Source: Intestinibacter sp034113885 (GTDB lineage: Bacteria; Bacillota; Clostridia; Peptostreptococcales; Peptostreptococcaceae). From it: a stretch of DNA of 26,202 nucleotides. Made by a program: the position numbers and the translations under genes. The DNA lies in the NCBI RefSeq assembly GCF_034113885.1, contig NZ_JAXEWM010000047.1, positions 1 to 26,202 of the forward strand, written 5' to 3'. This document shows, one piece after another, positions 6,415 through 15,609 of the stretch (the first letter of the stretch is position 1; every line of letters starts with the position of its first letter). The notes beneath the pieces were generated by a model. It did not search any database and was not told where the DNA came from. It saw only the letters and a program-made list of their open reading frames with translations.

Positions 6415-8343
6415 TTACCCCTCTAATATAGCTTTTACACTTGGAAATGCATCTATATTTGTATGAGGTAAGAAGCAACAAGATACGAATTCATCCATAT
6501 ATGTTGGATATACACTTAATTCGATATATGTCATTATACTTGCTATTTCTTCTAGTTTAGCTCTTGCTTCATCACTTAATAATGTTAAGTAAGAACCTAT
6601 TAGTGAACTGTTTCCTATATATTGGAATTTATCTCTATCTATATCAGGAAGTAATCCTATAAATACAGAGTTTTCTATATTTAGGTGGTTTCCTATACCA
6701 CCTGCTATATAAACCTTATCTACACAATCAAAGTCCATTCCTAAACTTTCGATTAATGTAGCAGCTCCTGAGTATATAGCTCCTTTAGTTCTTATGAAGT
6801 TGTCTATATCTACTTCTGTTATAAATAAATCACTGCTTAAGTGTTCATTGTCTTTTTCAAATGCTAATACATATTCTCCGATATCATTTTCATCAAATCT
6901 AATTCTTTCATTTTGTAGGTCTCTATGTATTTTACCTCTTCTGTCAATGATATTTTCTTTAAGCATTTCGCATATTAAATCGATTATACCAGAACCACAT
7001 ATACCTATTGCAGGTTCATTATCTATAGTTCTTAATGTTGGTACTAAAGTTTCAGGATCTATATCTACGCTGTCTATTGCTCCAGCTGAAGCTCTCATAC
7101 CACAGCTAATTCCTCCACCTTCAAAAGCAGGACCTGCTGAGCATGCACAGCTCATCATGAAATCTTGGTTACCAAATACTATTTCTCCATTAGTACCTAA
7201 GTCTATGAATAAAACATTTTCTTCATTTGCCCATATACCTGCTGCTAATACACCTGCTGTTATGTCTCCACCTACATAGCTCGCTACATTTGGTGATAGG
7301 TAAACACCTGCACTTGGATTTATATCTAAGCCAACTTCTTTAGCAGTTAATTTTGGTGATTTGAAGAATGGTGGTATAAATGGTTCTAATCTTAAGAAGT
7401 CTGGATATATTCCTAAGAATAAAGTAGCCATTGTTGTATTTCCTGATGCAACAACGCTAACTATGTTGTTTCTCTTTATACCTGATGCTTTTAATAATTC
7501 ATTTATTAACATATTTAAAGTGTCGTCTACTATTGCAGCCTTAGCTTTTTCTATGTTGTTTTTCTTGATAGCGTAAATTATTCTATTTATAACGTCTGCA
7601 CCGAATTGAAGTTGTCCATTTCCTGATGCACCTTTTTCTACTACTTCATTAGTTATCATATTAACTAAGCATACAACAACTGAAGTTGTACCTATATCTA
7701 TTGCTAAACCGTATAATTCACCTTCTGTATTACCTGATTCAACATCTATTATTTCTAATCTATCATCGAAATCTCTATATGTAATAGTTATTTCAAAATT
7801 ATTTTCTCTAAATGCTTTTGGCATTTTCTTTAGAACTTCTATATCATAAGTCATTTCTTTTCCAAAATTCATGCTTATGTGTCTTTCTAATCTGTCTACA
7901 TCACTTATATTGTCGTCTAGAGTTGGCTCGTCTAGAGTTATACAAGTTTTCTTTATGTTAGTTTCTAAAGTTAAATCATGATTTTGAGCTATTTCTACAG
8001 CTCTGTCAAATAACGCTTTGTCTTTAGCAGTATCTCCACCTTCAACCTTCATACCTCTCATTGCCATATCTAAAGAAGAATTTGTAAGAACTTCTATGTC
8101 TGATATGATTGTTGAACAGCATGCTAGTATATATCCGTCTGCTTTATCTTCGTCAGTTAAATGAGATGATATCTCTTGTTTAACTTCACCACTTAGTAGT
8201 TTTACTTTACATTTTCCACAGCTTTTACTACCATTACATGGAGCTTCTATATATACATCTGCTCTTCTAGCTACTTCTAATAAATTATCCCCTACTTCAC
8301 ATTCTATTGTTTTACCTGATGGTCTAAAAACAACCTTTGCCAT
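6415..8343 (-). CDS. acsV: Corrinoid activation protein AcsV (RACo), ferredoxin-ASKHA ATPase
   Basis: The 642-residue protein reductively reactivates the Co(II) form of the corrinoid iron-sulfur protein (AcsCD) by ATP-driven electron transfer. An N-terminal plant-type [2Fe-2S] ferredoxin domain has ligands C36, C42, C45 and C75 (APCNGSKSCGKC ... ACC). A linker and middle domain lead to a C-terminal ASKHA ATPase fold beginning AIDIGTTSVVV (about residue 214), with a second phosphate loop FIDLGTNGEIVFG and SGNTTMATLF between them. This architecture and length match RACo of Carboxydothermus. The start follows GGGGAGG. The gene is separated from gcvH by a terminator and carries its own cobalamin riboswitch leader, so it is a distinct, B12-responsive transcription unit. 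Confidence 0.93.
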   Translation of the reverse strand: MAKVVFRPSGKTIECEVGDNLLEVARRADVYIEAPCNGSKSCGKCKVKLLSGEVKQEISSHLTDEDKADGYILACCSTIISDIEVLTNSSLDMAMRGMKVEGGDTAKDKALFDRAVEIAQNHDLTLETNIKKTCITLDEPTLDDNISDVDRLERHISMNFGKEMTYDIEVLKKMPKAFRENNFEITITYRDFDDRLEIIDVESGNTEGELYGLAIDIGTTSVVVCLVNMITNEVVEKGASGNGQLQFGADVINRIIYAIKKNNIEKAKAAIVDDTLNMLINELLKASGIKRNNIVSVVASGNTTMATLFLGIYPDFLRLEPFIPPFFKSPKLTAKEVGLDINPSAGVYLSPNVASYVGGDITAGVLAAGIWANEENVLFIDLGTNGEIVFGNQDFMMSCACSAGPAFEGGGISCGMRASAGAIDSVDIDPETLVPTLRTIDNEPAIGICGSGIIDLICEMLKENIIDRRGKIHRDLQNERIRFDENDIGEYVLAFEKDNEHLSSDLFITEVDIDNFIRTKGAIYSGAATLIESLGMDFDCVDKVYIAGGIGNHLNIENSVFIGLLPDIDRDKFQYIGNSSLIGSYLTLLSDEARAKLEEIASIMTYIELSVYPTYMDEFVSCCFLPHTNIDAFPSVKAILEG

Positions 8344-8482
8344 ATTTTATCCTCCCCAAAATATAATATATACATACATTAAATATTCAAAGTCTCAATA
8401 CTATTTTATCATATTCAATATACTTTTATAACGTTATTATCTCATAAAATTAAAATTTATACATTTTCTACTAAATAAAAAA

Positions 8483-8501
8483 AGCCTTCATCTTGAAGAC
8501 T
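8483..8501 (-). terminator. Leader terminator between the cobalamin riboswitch and acsV
   Basis: An 8-bp stem (8483-8490 with 8494-8501, 3-base loop) is followed on the minus strand by TTTTTTTATTT. One position pairs only as G-U in the minus-strand RNA (a C/A mismatch on the plus strand), which supports minus-strand function. It lies about 130 bases beyond the aptamer and 140 before the acsV start, the place for a riboswitch expression platform. Confidence 0.72.
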
Positions 8502-8599
8502 CATAATTACAAACTCTTTATTTCATTAAGTTTACATTAGCCAATTTTCATAAATGAACTAAGCAACATCCTAACCTAATTTCAATAATCGTGAATAAC

Positions 8600-8780
8600 T
8601 CCTATCTCCCGAGGTAAAATCACTTTTCATTTAGGCAGGTCTCCTGACTTAACTTCATCCTACTCCCAACCTTCCCGTAAATCACAGTGGTCCATGGTTT
8701 CGTCTATATTACAGTAGCGGGAACTGTAAAGGATTTTCACCTTTTTCCCTATTAATTTCAATTAAGAAAACCTAAATTCC
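8600..8780 (-). promoter_or_regulatory. Cobalamin riboswitch upstream of acsV
   Basis: The minus strand carries the conserved core of the cobalamin aptamer in order: AATAGGGAA, GGTGAAAATCC, CCCGCTACTGT, then CCACTG, GGGAAGG, and the B12-box segment AGTCAGGAGACCTGCC. Closing stem P1 can form between ATTTAGG (8777-8771) and CCTAAAT (8635-8629). The element lies entirely between the gcvH terminator and acsV. A terminator hairpin at 8483-8501 gives a plausible expression platform. The family binds adenosyl- or methyl-/aquocobalamin and usually lowers downstream expression on binding; which ligand applies here cannot be told by eye. Confidence 0.93.
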
Positions 8781-8806
8781 TATTAAATTATGTTATTTTA
8801 AATAAA

Positions 8807-8846
8807 AAGTATAGCAAAAGCGCGTGCACTCACTTTCGCTATACTT
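8807..8846 (-). terminator. Terminator of the Wood-Ljungdahl operon after gcvH
   Basis: A 14-bp stem (8807-8820 with 8833-8846, one G-U) begins 38 bases after the gcvH stop. On the minus strand it is followed by TTTATTTAAAAT. It separates the main operon from the riboswitch-acsV unit. Confidence 0.82.
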
Positions 8847-8883
8847 CTTTATTTATTTATCCGAATTAATTGGGTTCAAATTT

Positions 8884-9258
8884 TTATAAAGTAGCTTCGT
8901 ATTCTTCAGCTGTTAATAATGTATCATATTCAGCAGGATCAGCAACTTTTATTTTGCATATCCAAGCATCGTATGGAGCTTCATTAACATATTCTGGTTC
9001 GTCTTCTAATTTATCTTCGTTTATTTCAACTACTTCTCCTGATAATGGAGCGAATAATTCAGAAGCAACTTTTGAAGATTCTATTACACCAAAGTCTACG
9101 TCTTTAGTTAATTCATCTTCTATTTCTGGCATTTCTACGAATAGAACTTCACCTAATTGATCTTGAGCAAAGTCAGTTACTCCTATATATGCGAATTCTC
9201 CATCTAATTTTGCCCAAGTATGTTTTGGACTATATTTTCTATCGTTTAAAGTTTCCAT
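8884..9258 (-). CDS. gcvH: Glycine cleavage system H-like lipoyl carrier protein
   Basis: The 124-residue protein is the full length of GcvH. The lipoylation site is intact: K63 within GVIESSKVASELFAPLSGEV, preceded by the usual VGVTDFAQ-like segment (IGVTDFAQDQLG). GcvH carries aminomethyl and reducing equivalents on lipoamide between the other glycine cleavage proteins. No gcvP or gcvT is present, but a dihydrolipoyl dehydrogenase gene (lpd) lies in the same operon and could reoxidise or reduce this carrier. Such gcvH/lpd placement is a familiar feature of clostridial Wood-Ljungdahl clusters. It is the last gene of the operon, 42 bases after acsB, with AGGGGGA as Shine-Dalgarno. Confidence 0.95.
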   Translation of the reverse strand: METLNDRKYSPKHTWAKLDGEFAYIGVTDFAQDQLGEVLFVEMPEIEDELTKDVDFGVIESSKVASELFAPLSGEVVEINEDKLEDEPEYVNEAPYDAWICKIKVADPAEYDTLLTAEEYEATL

Positions 9259-9300
9259 GTGTATTTTCCCCCTATTGTGTTATCTTAAATTAATCTATAA

Positions 9301-11436
9301 TTATTCTCCCATTATGAAATCCATAGATAATGCTGGATGTCCTTTTTCTTCAAGGAAAGCACAAACTGCTTCAGAATCAACAGCTATAGTTTCATCACAT
9401 ATCATATCAGTGAAGTTATCTATACCAGCCATTTCTTTTACAGTTTTATTTAATTTTTCTCCAACAGAATCTTTTAATTCTTTAGGCATCCATACTATTC
9501 TTTCTGGTCCACCTTCAGTGTAAGCGAATTTCTTAGAAGAGATGAAATGTCTACCATGACCCATGAATCCTGGAGTTTGAACTCCACCACCAGTCATAGA
9601 AGCTAATTCACCGAATGTCATACCAACTGGAGTAGTACCAGCATATTCTCTGTTTACTATAACTAATCCGTTAGCTTCAGGCATTATACCACATATACAT
9701 TCGAAGCATCCACAAGAAGTCATTGGATCTTCCATTATAGAGTATAATGTTACGTTTTCTACAGCACCTTGAGATATTTGGTTAACTGCATCAGACATTG
9801 ATTGCCAGATACCTTTCTTTTCATCTAGGCAAGGACCTTTAGCTATTGGTTGACATGGTCCTGTTGGGTTAAGTTCTTTAGTAGCTTTAGCATCTAACCA
9901 AGAAACTGCACCACATAATCCAAGTCTTTCTGGAGTTACTATACAAACGTGAGCTGGAGCGAATGCTTGACACATGTTGCAAGAATAGAAATCATCAACT
10001 GCTTCGTCAGTTAATTGTTCTAATCTGTCATCTCTAGCGTTGTATCTTTCAACAGCTTCATGTTTTAAGTCATTAACCATAGCTTCATCAGTTATTATAG
10101 TTACAGCACATTTATCAACAACTGCATCGAATTCATCTTTCATCATAGCGTACATAACTTCACCTATGTGTTCTAATTTGAATCCTTTAGCAACGTCATC
10201 TTTAGATATTCTTACCCAAGATTGGTCTCTTTGTCCAACGTGCATTAAACCTTCAGTGTAGTTCATGAAGTAGTGGAATCTTCTTTCAAGAACTGGTTCG
10301 AAGTCAGTTTGCATTGCTCTACCAGCAACTTTAACGATTATTGCAAGAGGTAATCTAACAACACCGTCTTTAGCAGCTTCTGGATCTATGTTTGGTCCTA
10401 TTACTTCTATCTTATGGTCTTCAACTTCACCTAAATCATAAGATTTAACTAATTCCCAAGCAGGAGTTCTATTTCCACCAAATTCGTAAGCCATTTCAGC
10501 TTTTCTGATTCTTTCACCTTCGAATGAAGCAGCGAATCCAACTGGTATTGGTATTTCAGTTATTTTTATTTTTATGTGTCTAGCTTCTAATGAAGTAGCA
10601 ACAAATTTATCGTAATCTCTTTGAGTTAATAAGTTGCAAGGAACTTCTGTAACAACTTGGTCAGTTATTACTGGGAATCCAAGAGCTATAGCTCCAGCAC
10701 CACAAGCAACTATTAATTCACTAAGTGGTCCAAATGCATTAACGAATGCAGGAACTCTTTCTGCAGTGTATTGTAATAATCCAGCTAAGTCACCAGGTTT
10801 TACATTACCGAATATTAATGCAGCTCTTATAGCAACAGAAACAACGTGGATAACTGAAGTTACATCATATCCTAGAGGTATAACACGAAGGTCTACACCC
10901 ATTTTAACGTCAGCTTCTATAGCTTGGTCTATAACTTTACCAACTAAGAAAGTCATGATACCAGCAGATTGGTATTTTTTAACTATGTTTCCTAATGTTT
11001 CAGAGTCTGGGCATTCACCAAGAACAACAGCAACACCAGGGATATCTCCTGTAACAAGTGGAACACCTAGAGATCTGATTATAGGGTCAACTACGTGTCC
11101 TGCACAAGGAGCTTCGTATGGAGCTTCACTATTTACATATTTGATAGCTTCGATTATTTCTGCACAAACTGCAGTAGCTAAACCAGCATTTAAAGCTGTT
11201 TCTAATAATGGTTTTTCAACTATTAATGATTTAGCAACTCCTAGAGCTGTTTCTAAATCTGCTAAAGTTGTAGCTTTTAATCCTGTAGCTGCATATATGC
11301 ATGGTATAGCATATGCAGTGTCAGGAAATGCAACTGGACAATCTTTACCTTTTTCAGCTACTACTGCTGTTAAAGCTGCACTTGCAGCATCGTATGCTTG
11401 GTTAGCACCTGTATAAATTATGTTATATAAATTCAC
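9301..11436 (-). CDS. acsB: Acetyl-CoA synthase, CODH/ACS alpha subunit
   Basis: The 711-residue enzyme makes acetyl-CoA from CO, the methyl group on the corrinoid protein, and CoA. Cluster A ligands are all present: C486, C489, C498 and C508 for the [4Fe-4S] cubane (CNMC ... C ... C), and the CGC motif C575-G-C577 for the distal nickel. The spacing is identical to the Moorella thermoacetica enzyme with a constant offset of 20. The N-terminal CODH-binding/ferredoxin-like region is present, so it is full length. The start is GTG at 11436, seven bases after AAGGGGGA; there is no closer ATG. It lies between acsE and gcvH, with a stem-loop in the acsE-acsB gap. Confidence 0.97.
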   Translation of the reverse strand: MNLYNIIYTGANQAYDAASAALTAVVAEKGKDCPVAFPDTAYAIPCIYAATGLKATTLADLETALGVAKSLIVEKPLLETALNAGLATAVCAEIIEAIKYVNSEAPYEAPCAGHVVDPIIRSLGVPLVTGDIPGVAVVLGECPDSETLGNIVKKYQSAGIMTFLVGKVIDQAIEADVKMGVDLRVIPLGYDVTSVIHVVSVAIRAALIFGNVKPGDLAGLLQYTAERVPAFVNAFGPLSELIVACGAGAIALGFPVITDQVVTEVPCNLLTQRDYDKFVATSLEARHIKIKITEIPIPVGFAASFEGERIRKAEMAYEFGGNRTPAWELVKSYDLGEVEDHKIEVIGPNIDPEAAKDGVVRLPLAIIVKVAGRAMQTDFEPVLERRFHYFMNYTEGLMHVGQRDQSWVRISKDDVAKGFKLEHIGEVMYAMMKDEFDAVVDKCAVTIITDEAMVNDLKHEAVERYNARDDRLEQLTDEAVDDFYSCNMCQAFAPAHVCIVTPERLGLCGAVSWLDAKATKELNPTGPCQPIAKGPCLDEKKGIWQSMSDAVNQISQGAVENVTLYSIMEDPMTSCGCFECICGIMPEANGLVIVNREYAGTTPVGMTFGELASMTGGGVQTPGFMGHGRHFISSKKFAYTEGGPERIVWMPKELKDSVGEKLNKTVKEMAGIDNFTDMICDETIAVDSEAVCAFLEEKGHPALSMDFIMGE

Positions 11437-11460
11437 TCTACTTCCCCCTTTAAATTTATT

Positions 11461-11491
11461 TACAAGTCAAGACTTTTACATCTTGACTGTA
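11461..11491 (-). other. Intercistronic stem-loop between acsE and acsB
   Basis: The arms 11461-11472 and 11481-11491 form an 11-bp stem with one bulged base and an 8-base loop, 22 bases past the acsE stop. On the minus strand it is followed by AATAAATTT, without a run of Ts, so it is not a convincing terminator. A processing or stability element for the polycistronic mRNA is more likely. Confidence 0.5.
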
Positions 11492-11513
11492 ATTTTTTAT
11501 TTATTAATTATTT

Positions 11514-12326
11514 TTATTTGTAATCAAATCCTAATTCTTTAACTTCTAAGTATGAATCAGCATATAAAGATGCATTTCTTATTATATCGCAAGATTTTAT
11601 AGTTTGAACTAATATATCATCTAATGGGTTAACTATTGCTGAACTGAATCCATTAGCCATAGCCATTGCTACCCAGTTACTATCTAATATAGGTCTTATA
11701 TGTTTTGGGCAACCATTAGATACGTTTGATAAACCACCAGTAGTTTTTAATCCCATTTCAGTCATTTGTCTGATAGCATCTAAAACATCCATTTGTTTAT
11801 CTTGCATACCTTTTATAACTAAGCAAAGTGGGTCAAAATAAACGTCAGTTTCAGGATCTATACCAGCCATAGCAGCTGCTTCTATTAATTCTGTACAATA
11901 TCCCATACGTTCATCGTTATCTGCTGGTATACCTTCTTTAGCACATAATGCTATTATAGCAGCATCATATTCACCAGCTAATTCCATTAATCCCATTCTT
12001 GGACCTGCATCTGCAGAGTTTATTATTGGTTTACCATTAGTTCTGTCATAAACTTTAAGTCCAGCTTCTAATGCATCTCTGTTAGCAGTATCTAAAGCAA
12101 GTGGTACATTATTTAATTCAGATTGTAATAATTGAACACCCCATTGCATTATTTCAGCTCCATCTCTTTCAGCTGGTCCTATATTGAAATCTATAACGTG
12201 AGCTCCTGCATCTAATTGTTCTATAGCTCTTTTTAAGATTGGTTCTGGATCTCTTTCAGCTATAGCTTTTCTTATTGGTGGTGCTATACAGTGTATTCTT
12301 TCACCTATCATCATAAATTTTTCCAT
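11514..12326 (-). CDS. acsE: Methyltetrahydrofolate:corrinoid/iron-sulfur protein methyltransferase
   Basis: The 270-residue protein is a TIM-barrel pterin-binding methyltransferase that moves the methyl group from methyl-THF to Co(I) of AcsCD. The family motifs are visible: MIGERIHCI at the N-terminus, DFNIGPAERDG, ALDTANRDAL, NSADAGPRM, FDPLCLVIKG and GLSNVSNGCP. These include the Asp and Asn residues that bind the pterin in the Moorella enzyme. The start at 12326 is eight bases after AGGGGGA. It is downstream of acsC (126-base gap with a stem-loop) and upstream of acsB, the standard order. Confidence 0.96.
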   Translation of the reverse strand: MEKFMMIGERIHCIAPPIRKAIAERDPEPILKRAIEQLDAGAHVIDFNIGPAERDGAEIMQWGVQLLQSELNNVPLALDTANRDALEAGLKVYDRTNGKPIINSADAGPRMGLMELAGEYDAAIIALCAKEGIPADNDERMGYCTELIEAAAMAGIDPETDVYFDPLCLVIKGMQDKQMDVLDAIRQMTEMGLKTTGGLSNVSNGCPKHIRPILDSNWVAMAMANGFSSAIVNPLDDILVQTIKSCDIIRNASLYADSYLEVKELGFDYK

Positions 12327-12357
12327 ACTTATATCCCCCTTAGAATTTATTCTATTT

Positions 12358-12388
12358 CTAGGAACCTAGAATTAATCTAAGCTCCTAG
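12358..12388 (-). other. Intercistronic stem-loop between acsC and acsE
   Basis: A 13-bp stem (12358-12370 with 12376-12388, two wobble positions, 5-base loop) lies in the 126-base gap. On the minus strand it is followed by AAATAGAATAAA, without a T run. It lies just upstream of the acsE Shine-Dalgarno and is probably an mRNA stability or processing element. Confidence 0.5.
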
Positions 12389-12452
12389 ACATAATTTTTA
12401 ATTTAATGTTTTATTGATAAATCTTAAATAAGCAATTTATTACTAGTAAATA

Positions 12453-13808
12453 TTAGTGATTAGCAGCATATTCTTTTAAGAATTTTGGAAGTTCCATAGA
12501 TTCTAATGGTCCTATAACAACATTCCATCCTGGCATATTGTCAGCTACGTCAGATTGTATAACAGCTAATTTACCTGGTATAACTATGTCTCTATTATCA
12601 GTTATTCCTTCTATACCACATTCTTTAGCGAATGCACCTATAACAGATCCACCGAATTTACCAGCAGCCCAAGCAGTAAGAACTGAATATCCACCAGCAT
12701 CTGGAACCATTAACCAGCAAGGTACTTTAGAAGCTTCTATATCACCAGTTATTGTGAAGTAAGTTAACGCGAAGTCAACTGAACATAATACTGGAGAAGT
12801 CTTGTCTGGGTTATTTAATGGATAAACTTTAGCTTCAACTCTCATTGGTTTTTGAGGGTCAGTGAAGATATTTTGTCTTAACGCATAAAGTGGTAAAGCT
12901 TTAGCATAAGTCATATCAGCTACAGCTAATATAGTTCCGTATTTAACAGTGAATACTGAAGCTAATGCTATTTCTAAGTTATCATTTCCATCAGCTAATT
13001 TAGCTAAGTCTATAAATGATGGATAACCAAAGCTTCTGTCTCCTTCTTTTAATGCTATTCTTCTAACTTGTACAGCATTTACATAAGTATCTTTTATAGT
13101 TTCACCTGTTACATCTATTATTAATTCTTTGTAACCAGCAGCTTCTATAGCTTGAGTTGTAGTATATAATTCTTCTAAGCTAGCTCCTTGTACACCTAAA
13201 GCTAAGTTATCAGCTTTAACTACTTCTACCATAGCAGCAAAGTTATCTTTGTTAGCTCCTATTACAACTGGGTTTAATCCAGCTAATGCAGCAACAGCTT
13301 CTTTAGCAACGTCAGCATCTGCAACTTCTACTACATATGCACATTCAACATCGCTATCTTTTATTTTATTTATTATAGATAAGAAGTTATCTTTATTACC
13401 ATTGTATTTGATATAAGCGAATTCAGGTTTCATTATTTCGCCTATTCTTTCATAGTTAACAACTTTCATTCCTTCTATTTTTGCATCTACTGCAGCAGCA
13501 TCCATGCAATCACAGAATTTAACAGCGTATCTATTTCTGTTTACTAAAGTTTTTTCATGTCTGAATAATACAGTTTCTCCACCTAGTTCATATTCATTTT
13601 CACCAGCACCAACTTTTAAAGTTTTCATTGGAGGTGCAGTAGCTGCAGCTAATTTAGCTAATGCTTCGTCAGACATTTTTGGACAAGCAGAAACTTCTAC
13701 AGCTCCACTTGCAACTTTCATAGAGAAAGCCATACAAGTTGGAAATCCACATTCCTTACAGTTTTTCTTTGGTGTTAATTTAAATATATCTAATGCTTTT
13801 AATGCCAT
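12453..13808 (-). CDS. acsC: Corrinoid iron-sulfur protein large (gamma) subunit
   Basis: The 451-residue protein binds the cobamide that carries the methyl group between AcsE and AcsB. The N-terminal [4Fe-4S] motif has C17, C20, C25 and C42 (NCKECGFPTC ... ACPKM), the family signature. A TIM-barrel domain and a C-terminal Rossmann-type cobalamin domain follow. Length matches the family (about 445). It is a heterodimer partner of AcsD, whose gene is immediately upstream with a 34-base gap. The start at 13808 follows TAGGGGGAAA. Confidence 0.96.
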   Translation of the reverse strand: MALKALDIFKLTPKKNCKECGFPTCMAFSMKVASGAVEVSACPKMSDEALAKLAAATAPPMKTLKVGAGENEYELGGETVLFRHEKTLVNRNRYAVKFCDCMDAAAVDAKIEGMKVVNYERIGEIMKPEFAYIKYNGNKDNFLSIINKIKDSDVECAYVVEVADADVAKEAVAALAGLNPVVIGANKDNFAAMVEVVKADNLALGVQGASLEELYTTTQAIEAAGYKELIIDVTGETIKDTYVNAVQVRRIALKEGDRSFGYPSFIDLAKLADGNDNLEIALASVFTVKYGTILAVADMTYAKALPLYALRQNIFTDPQKPMRVEAKVYPLNNPDKTSPVLCSVDFALTYFTITGDIEASKVPCWLMVPDAGGYSVLTAWAAGKFGGSVIGAFAKECGIEGITDNRDIVIPGKLAVIQSDVADNMPGWNVVIGPLESMELPKFLKEYAANH

Positions 13809-13842
13809 TATTATTTCCCCCTAACCTTACAAATAAATTATA

Positions 13843-14787
13843 TTACGCTAAAGCGCTTACTAAACCTTTTATAGTTTTGATTGATTCTGGATGACGAAGT
13901 ATAACTGCATTTGCTCCACCTATGATTACACTTGCAGCTGTAGATACTTCCATACCTATTGTTCTAGCTTCGTTATCTCCCCATTCAGGAACATCTGCTT
14001 CTGGAGCGATAGCTTCTTTAACGTGACCAACTTCGAATGAAACTGGAGTTATTATTGGTATTTGTAATGCTTTATCATTTTGGTTGAATCCTGCTAATCT
14101 AACTCTATCCATAGTAGATGCAACATATTCATAACCATAACCAACTGCTGAACAACCAACGTTCATAACTATGTTTTCTTGTTGTACGCCTAATTGAGTA
14201 AGTAATACATTCATTTGTTTAGCTAAGTTTATATCAACTGCAGATTCTGCAGCAACTTTTTGACCATAAGCCATACCAGCAGCAGCACCAACTGCTTTGT
14301 AGTTATCTTCTACAGCTGATAATACTAATATATTTTTACCTTCTAATGCAGCAGAAACTTTATCAAATACTTTACCGTCTTTTTCAGCGTTACCGCATCC
14401 AGCAACTACTAATGGTAAAGTTATAGCATCAGCAACAGCTTTAGCTACTTCTGCACATTCTTCTGGAGTTTTATCTGCTCCATCAGGATTAGCTCCATTT
14501 AATCTTAAGCATATGAAATCTGCTTCTGTGTTATCTTCAACGTATTTAGCCCATTTAGCAGGATCTGCCCAAACATCTCCATATATTTTAGAATAGCAAT
14601 CTATCCATTCTTCAGGTTGTATATCTGATATTTCAGCTCCAACAACTGGTGCATTTCCTGTTTCTCCATCAAAGCTATAGAATGGAAGAACTTGTTCTCC
14701 ACCTAATTTTATAGCTTTATCTCCTGTTCCTATTTCTACTACATTAATTGTTCCAGTAACTTTTTGAGTAGACATTTTAAATGCCAT
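13843..14787 (-). CDS. acsD: Corrinoid iron-sulfur protein small (delta) subunit
   Basis: The 314-residue TIM-barrel protein pairs with AcsC and contributes to the B12 environment. Family segments include PVVGAEISDIQPEEW, DFICLRLNGANPDG and NVGCSAVGYGYEY, and a C-terminal IIGGANAVILRHPESI. It has no Fe-S ligands, as expected. The start at 14787 lies eight bases after AAGGGGGA. It is followed directly by acsC. Confidence 0.96.
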   Translation of the reverse strand: MAFKMSTQKVTGTINVVEIGTGDKAIKLGGEQVLPFYSFDGETGNAPVVGAEISDIQPEEWIDCYSKIYGDVWADPAKWAKYVEDNTEADFICLRLNGANPDGADKTPEECAEVAKAVADAITLPLVVAGCGNAEKDGKVFDKVSAALEGKNILVLSAVEDNYKAVGAAAGMAYGQKVAAESAVDINLAKQMNVLLTQLGVQQENIVMNVGCSAVGYGYEYVASTMDRVRLAGFNQNDKALQIPIITPVSFEVGHVKEAIAPEADVPEWGDNEARTIGMEVSTAASVIIGGANAVILRHPESIKTIKGLVSALA

Positions 14788-14838
14788 ATCTTTTTCCCCC
14801 TTAAGCCTATTTTAATTTATAATGCGCCTCTCTATATA

Positions 14839-15609
14839 TTAAGGCAAGTCTAGAGTTTCTATTATTTTTTCTAGTGCTACTCTAGATTTTGAATCAGCTG
14901 GCAAATCTACTAAAGCTTTACCTACTGAATCATATTCATATATTAATTCATCTGAAGGAACTACTCCAAATAAATTTAAATCGTATTTAGCTATTTCTTC
15001 TTTTACACCGTCATTTAATTCTCCGTTTGGAGCTTTATTAACGATTAATCCAATTTTGCCAACGCTTAAATTCATTTCTTTTGCTAAATCTCTAATTCTT
15101 GCAACAGCTTGGATACTACGTCTTGAACAATCACTGACTAATATAAGAGTATCAACATGTTTAGTAAGCTTTCTACTTATATGTTCCATACCTGCTTCAT
15201 TATCTGTGATTACATAGTTATAGTGATCTGAAATTTTTTGAACTTGCTGTTTTAATATTCCATTTACGAAACAATAGCAACCTTCTCCTTCTGATCTACC
15301 CATAACTAACATGTCATATCCATCGCCCTCTTCTAATATCATGCTTAACTTCCATTGTAAGAATTGAGCTTTAGTCATTCCTCCTGGAAATGAATCTCCA
15401 TTTTTTTCTCTCATATTAGCTTCTTCTCTAATATGTCCAATTGTTTCAGGTTCTTCTACTCCTAGTACTTCATAAAGATTACAGTTTGCATCTGCATCAA
15501 CTACTAGAATAGGATCCTTTTTTTGTTTTACTAATGTGTCAATTAAAAGCCCTGTTAGACTAGTTTTACCAACTCCGCCTTTGCCGGCTACAGCAATATT
15601 ATAAGTCAT
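14839..15609 (-). CDS. cooC: CooC/AcsF-type nickel-insertion ATPase (paralogue 2)
   Basis: The 256-residue MinD/CooC-family ATPase has a deviant Walker A loop GKGGVGKT (residues 9-16), a VVDADANCN switch and the C111-x-C113 motif (GEGCYCFVNGILK). That CxC is where CooC dimers bind metal in Carboxydothermus. The gene lies directly upstream of acsD, the position of acsF in Moorella, so maturation of acetyl-CoA synthase cluster A is the likely job, while the other paralogue next to cooS would serve the C-cluster. That division of labour is inferred. The Shine-Dalgarno is AAGGGGGA, ten bases before ATG. Confidence 0.9.
   Translation of the reverse strand: MTYNIAVAGKGGVGKTSLTGLLIDTLVKQKKDPILVVDADANCNLYEVLGVEEPETIGHIREEANMREKNGDSFPGGMTKAQFLQWKLSMILEEGDGYDMLVMGRSEGEGCYCFVNGILKQQVQKISDHYNYVITDNEAGMEHISRKLTKHVDTLILVSDCSRRSIQAVARIRDLAKEMNLSVGKIGLIVNKAPNGELNDGVKEEIAKYDLNLFGVVPSDELIYEYDSVGKALVDLPADSKSRVALEKIIETLDLP

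Noticed and set aside
6794..7279. Plus-strand open frame of 161 codons opposite acsV, and similar plus-strand frames opposite acsB, fhs, acsC and others
   Set aside because: They lie wholly antisense to well-recognised genes, lack ribosome binding sites, and have low-complexity Ser/Pro/Ala composition typical of antisense frames in these codon-biased genes.
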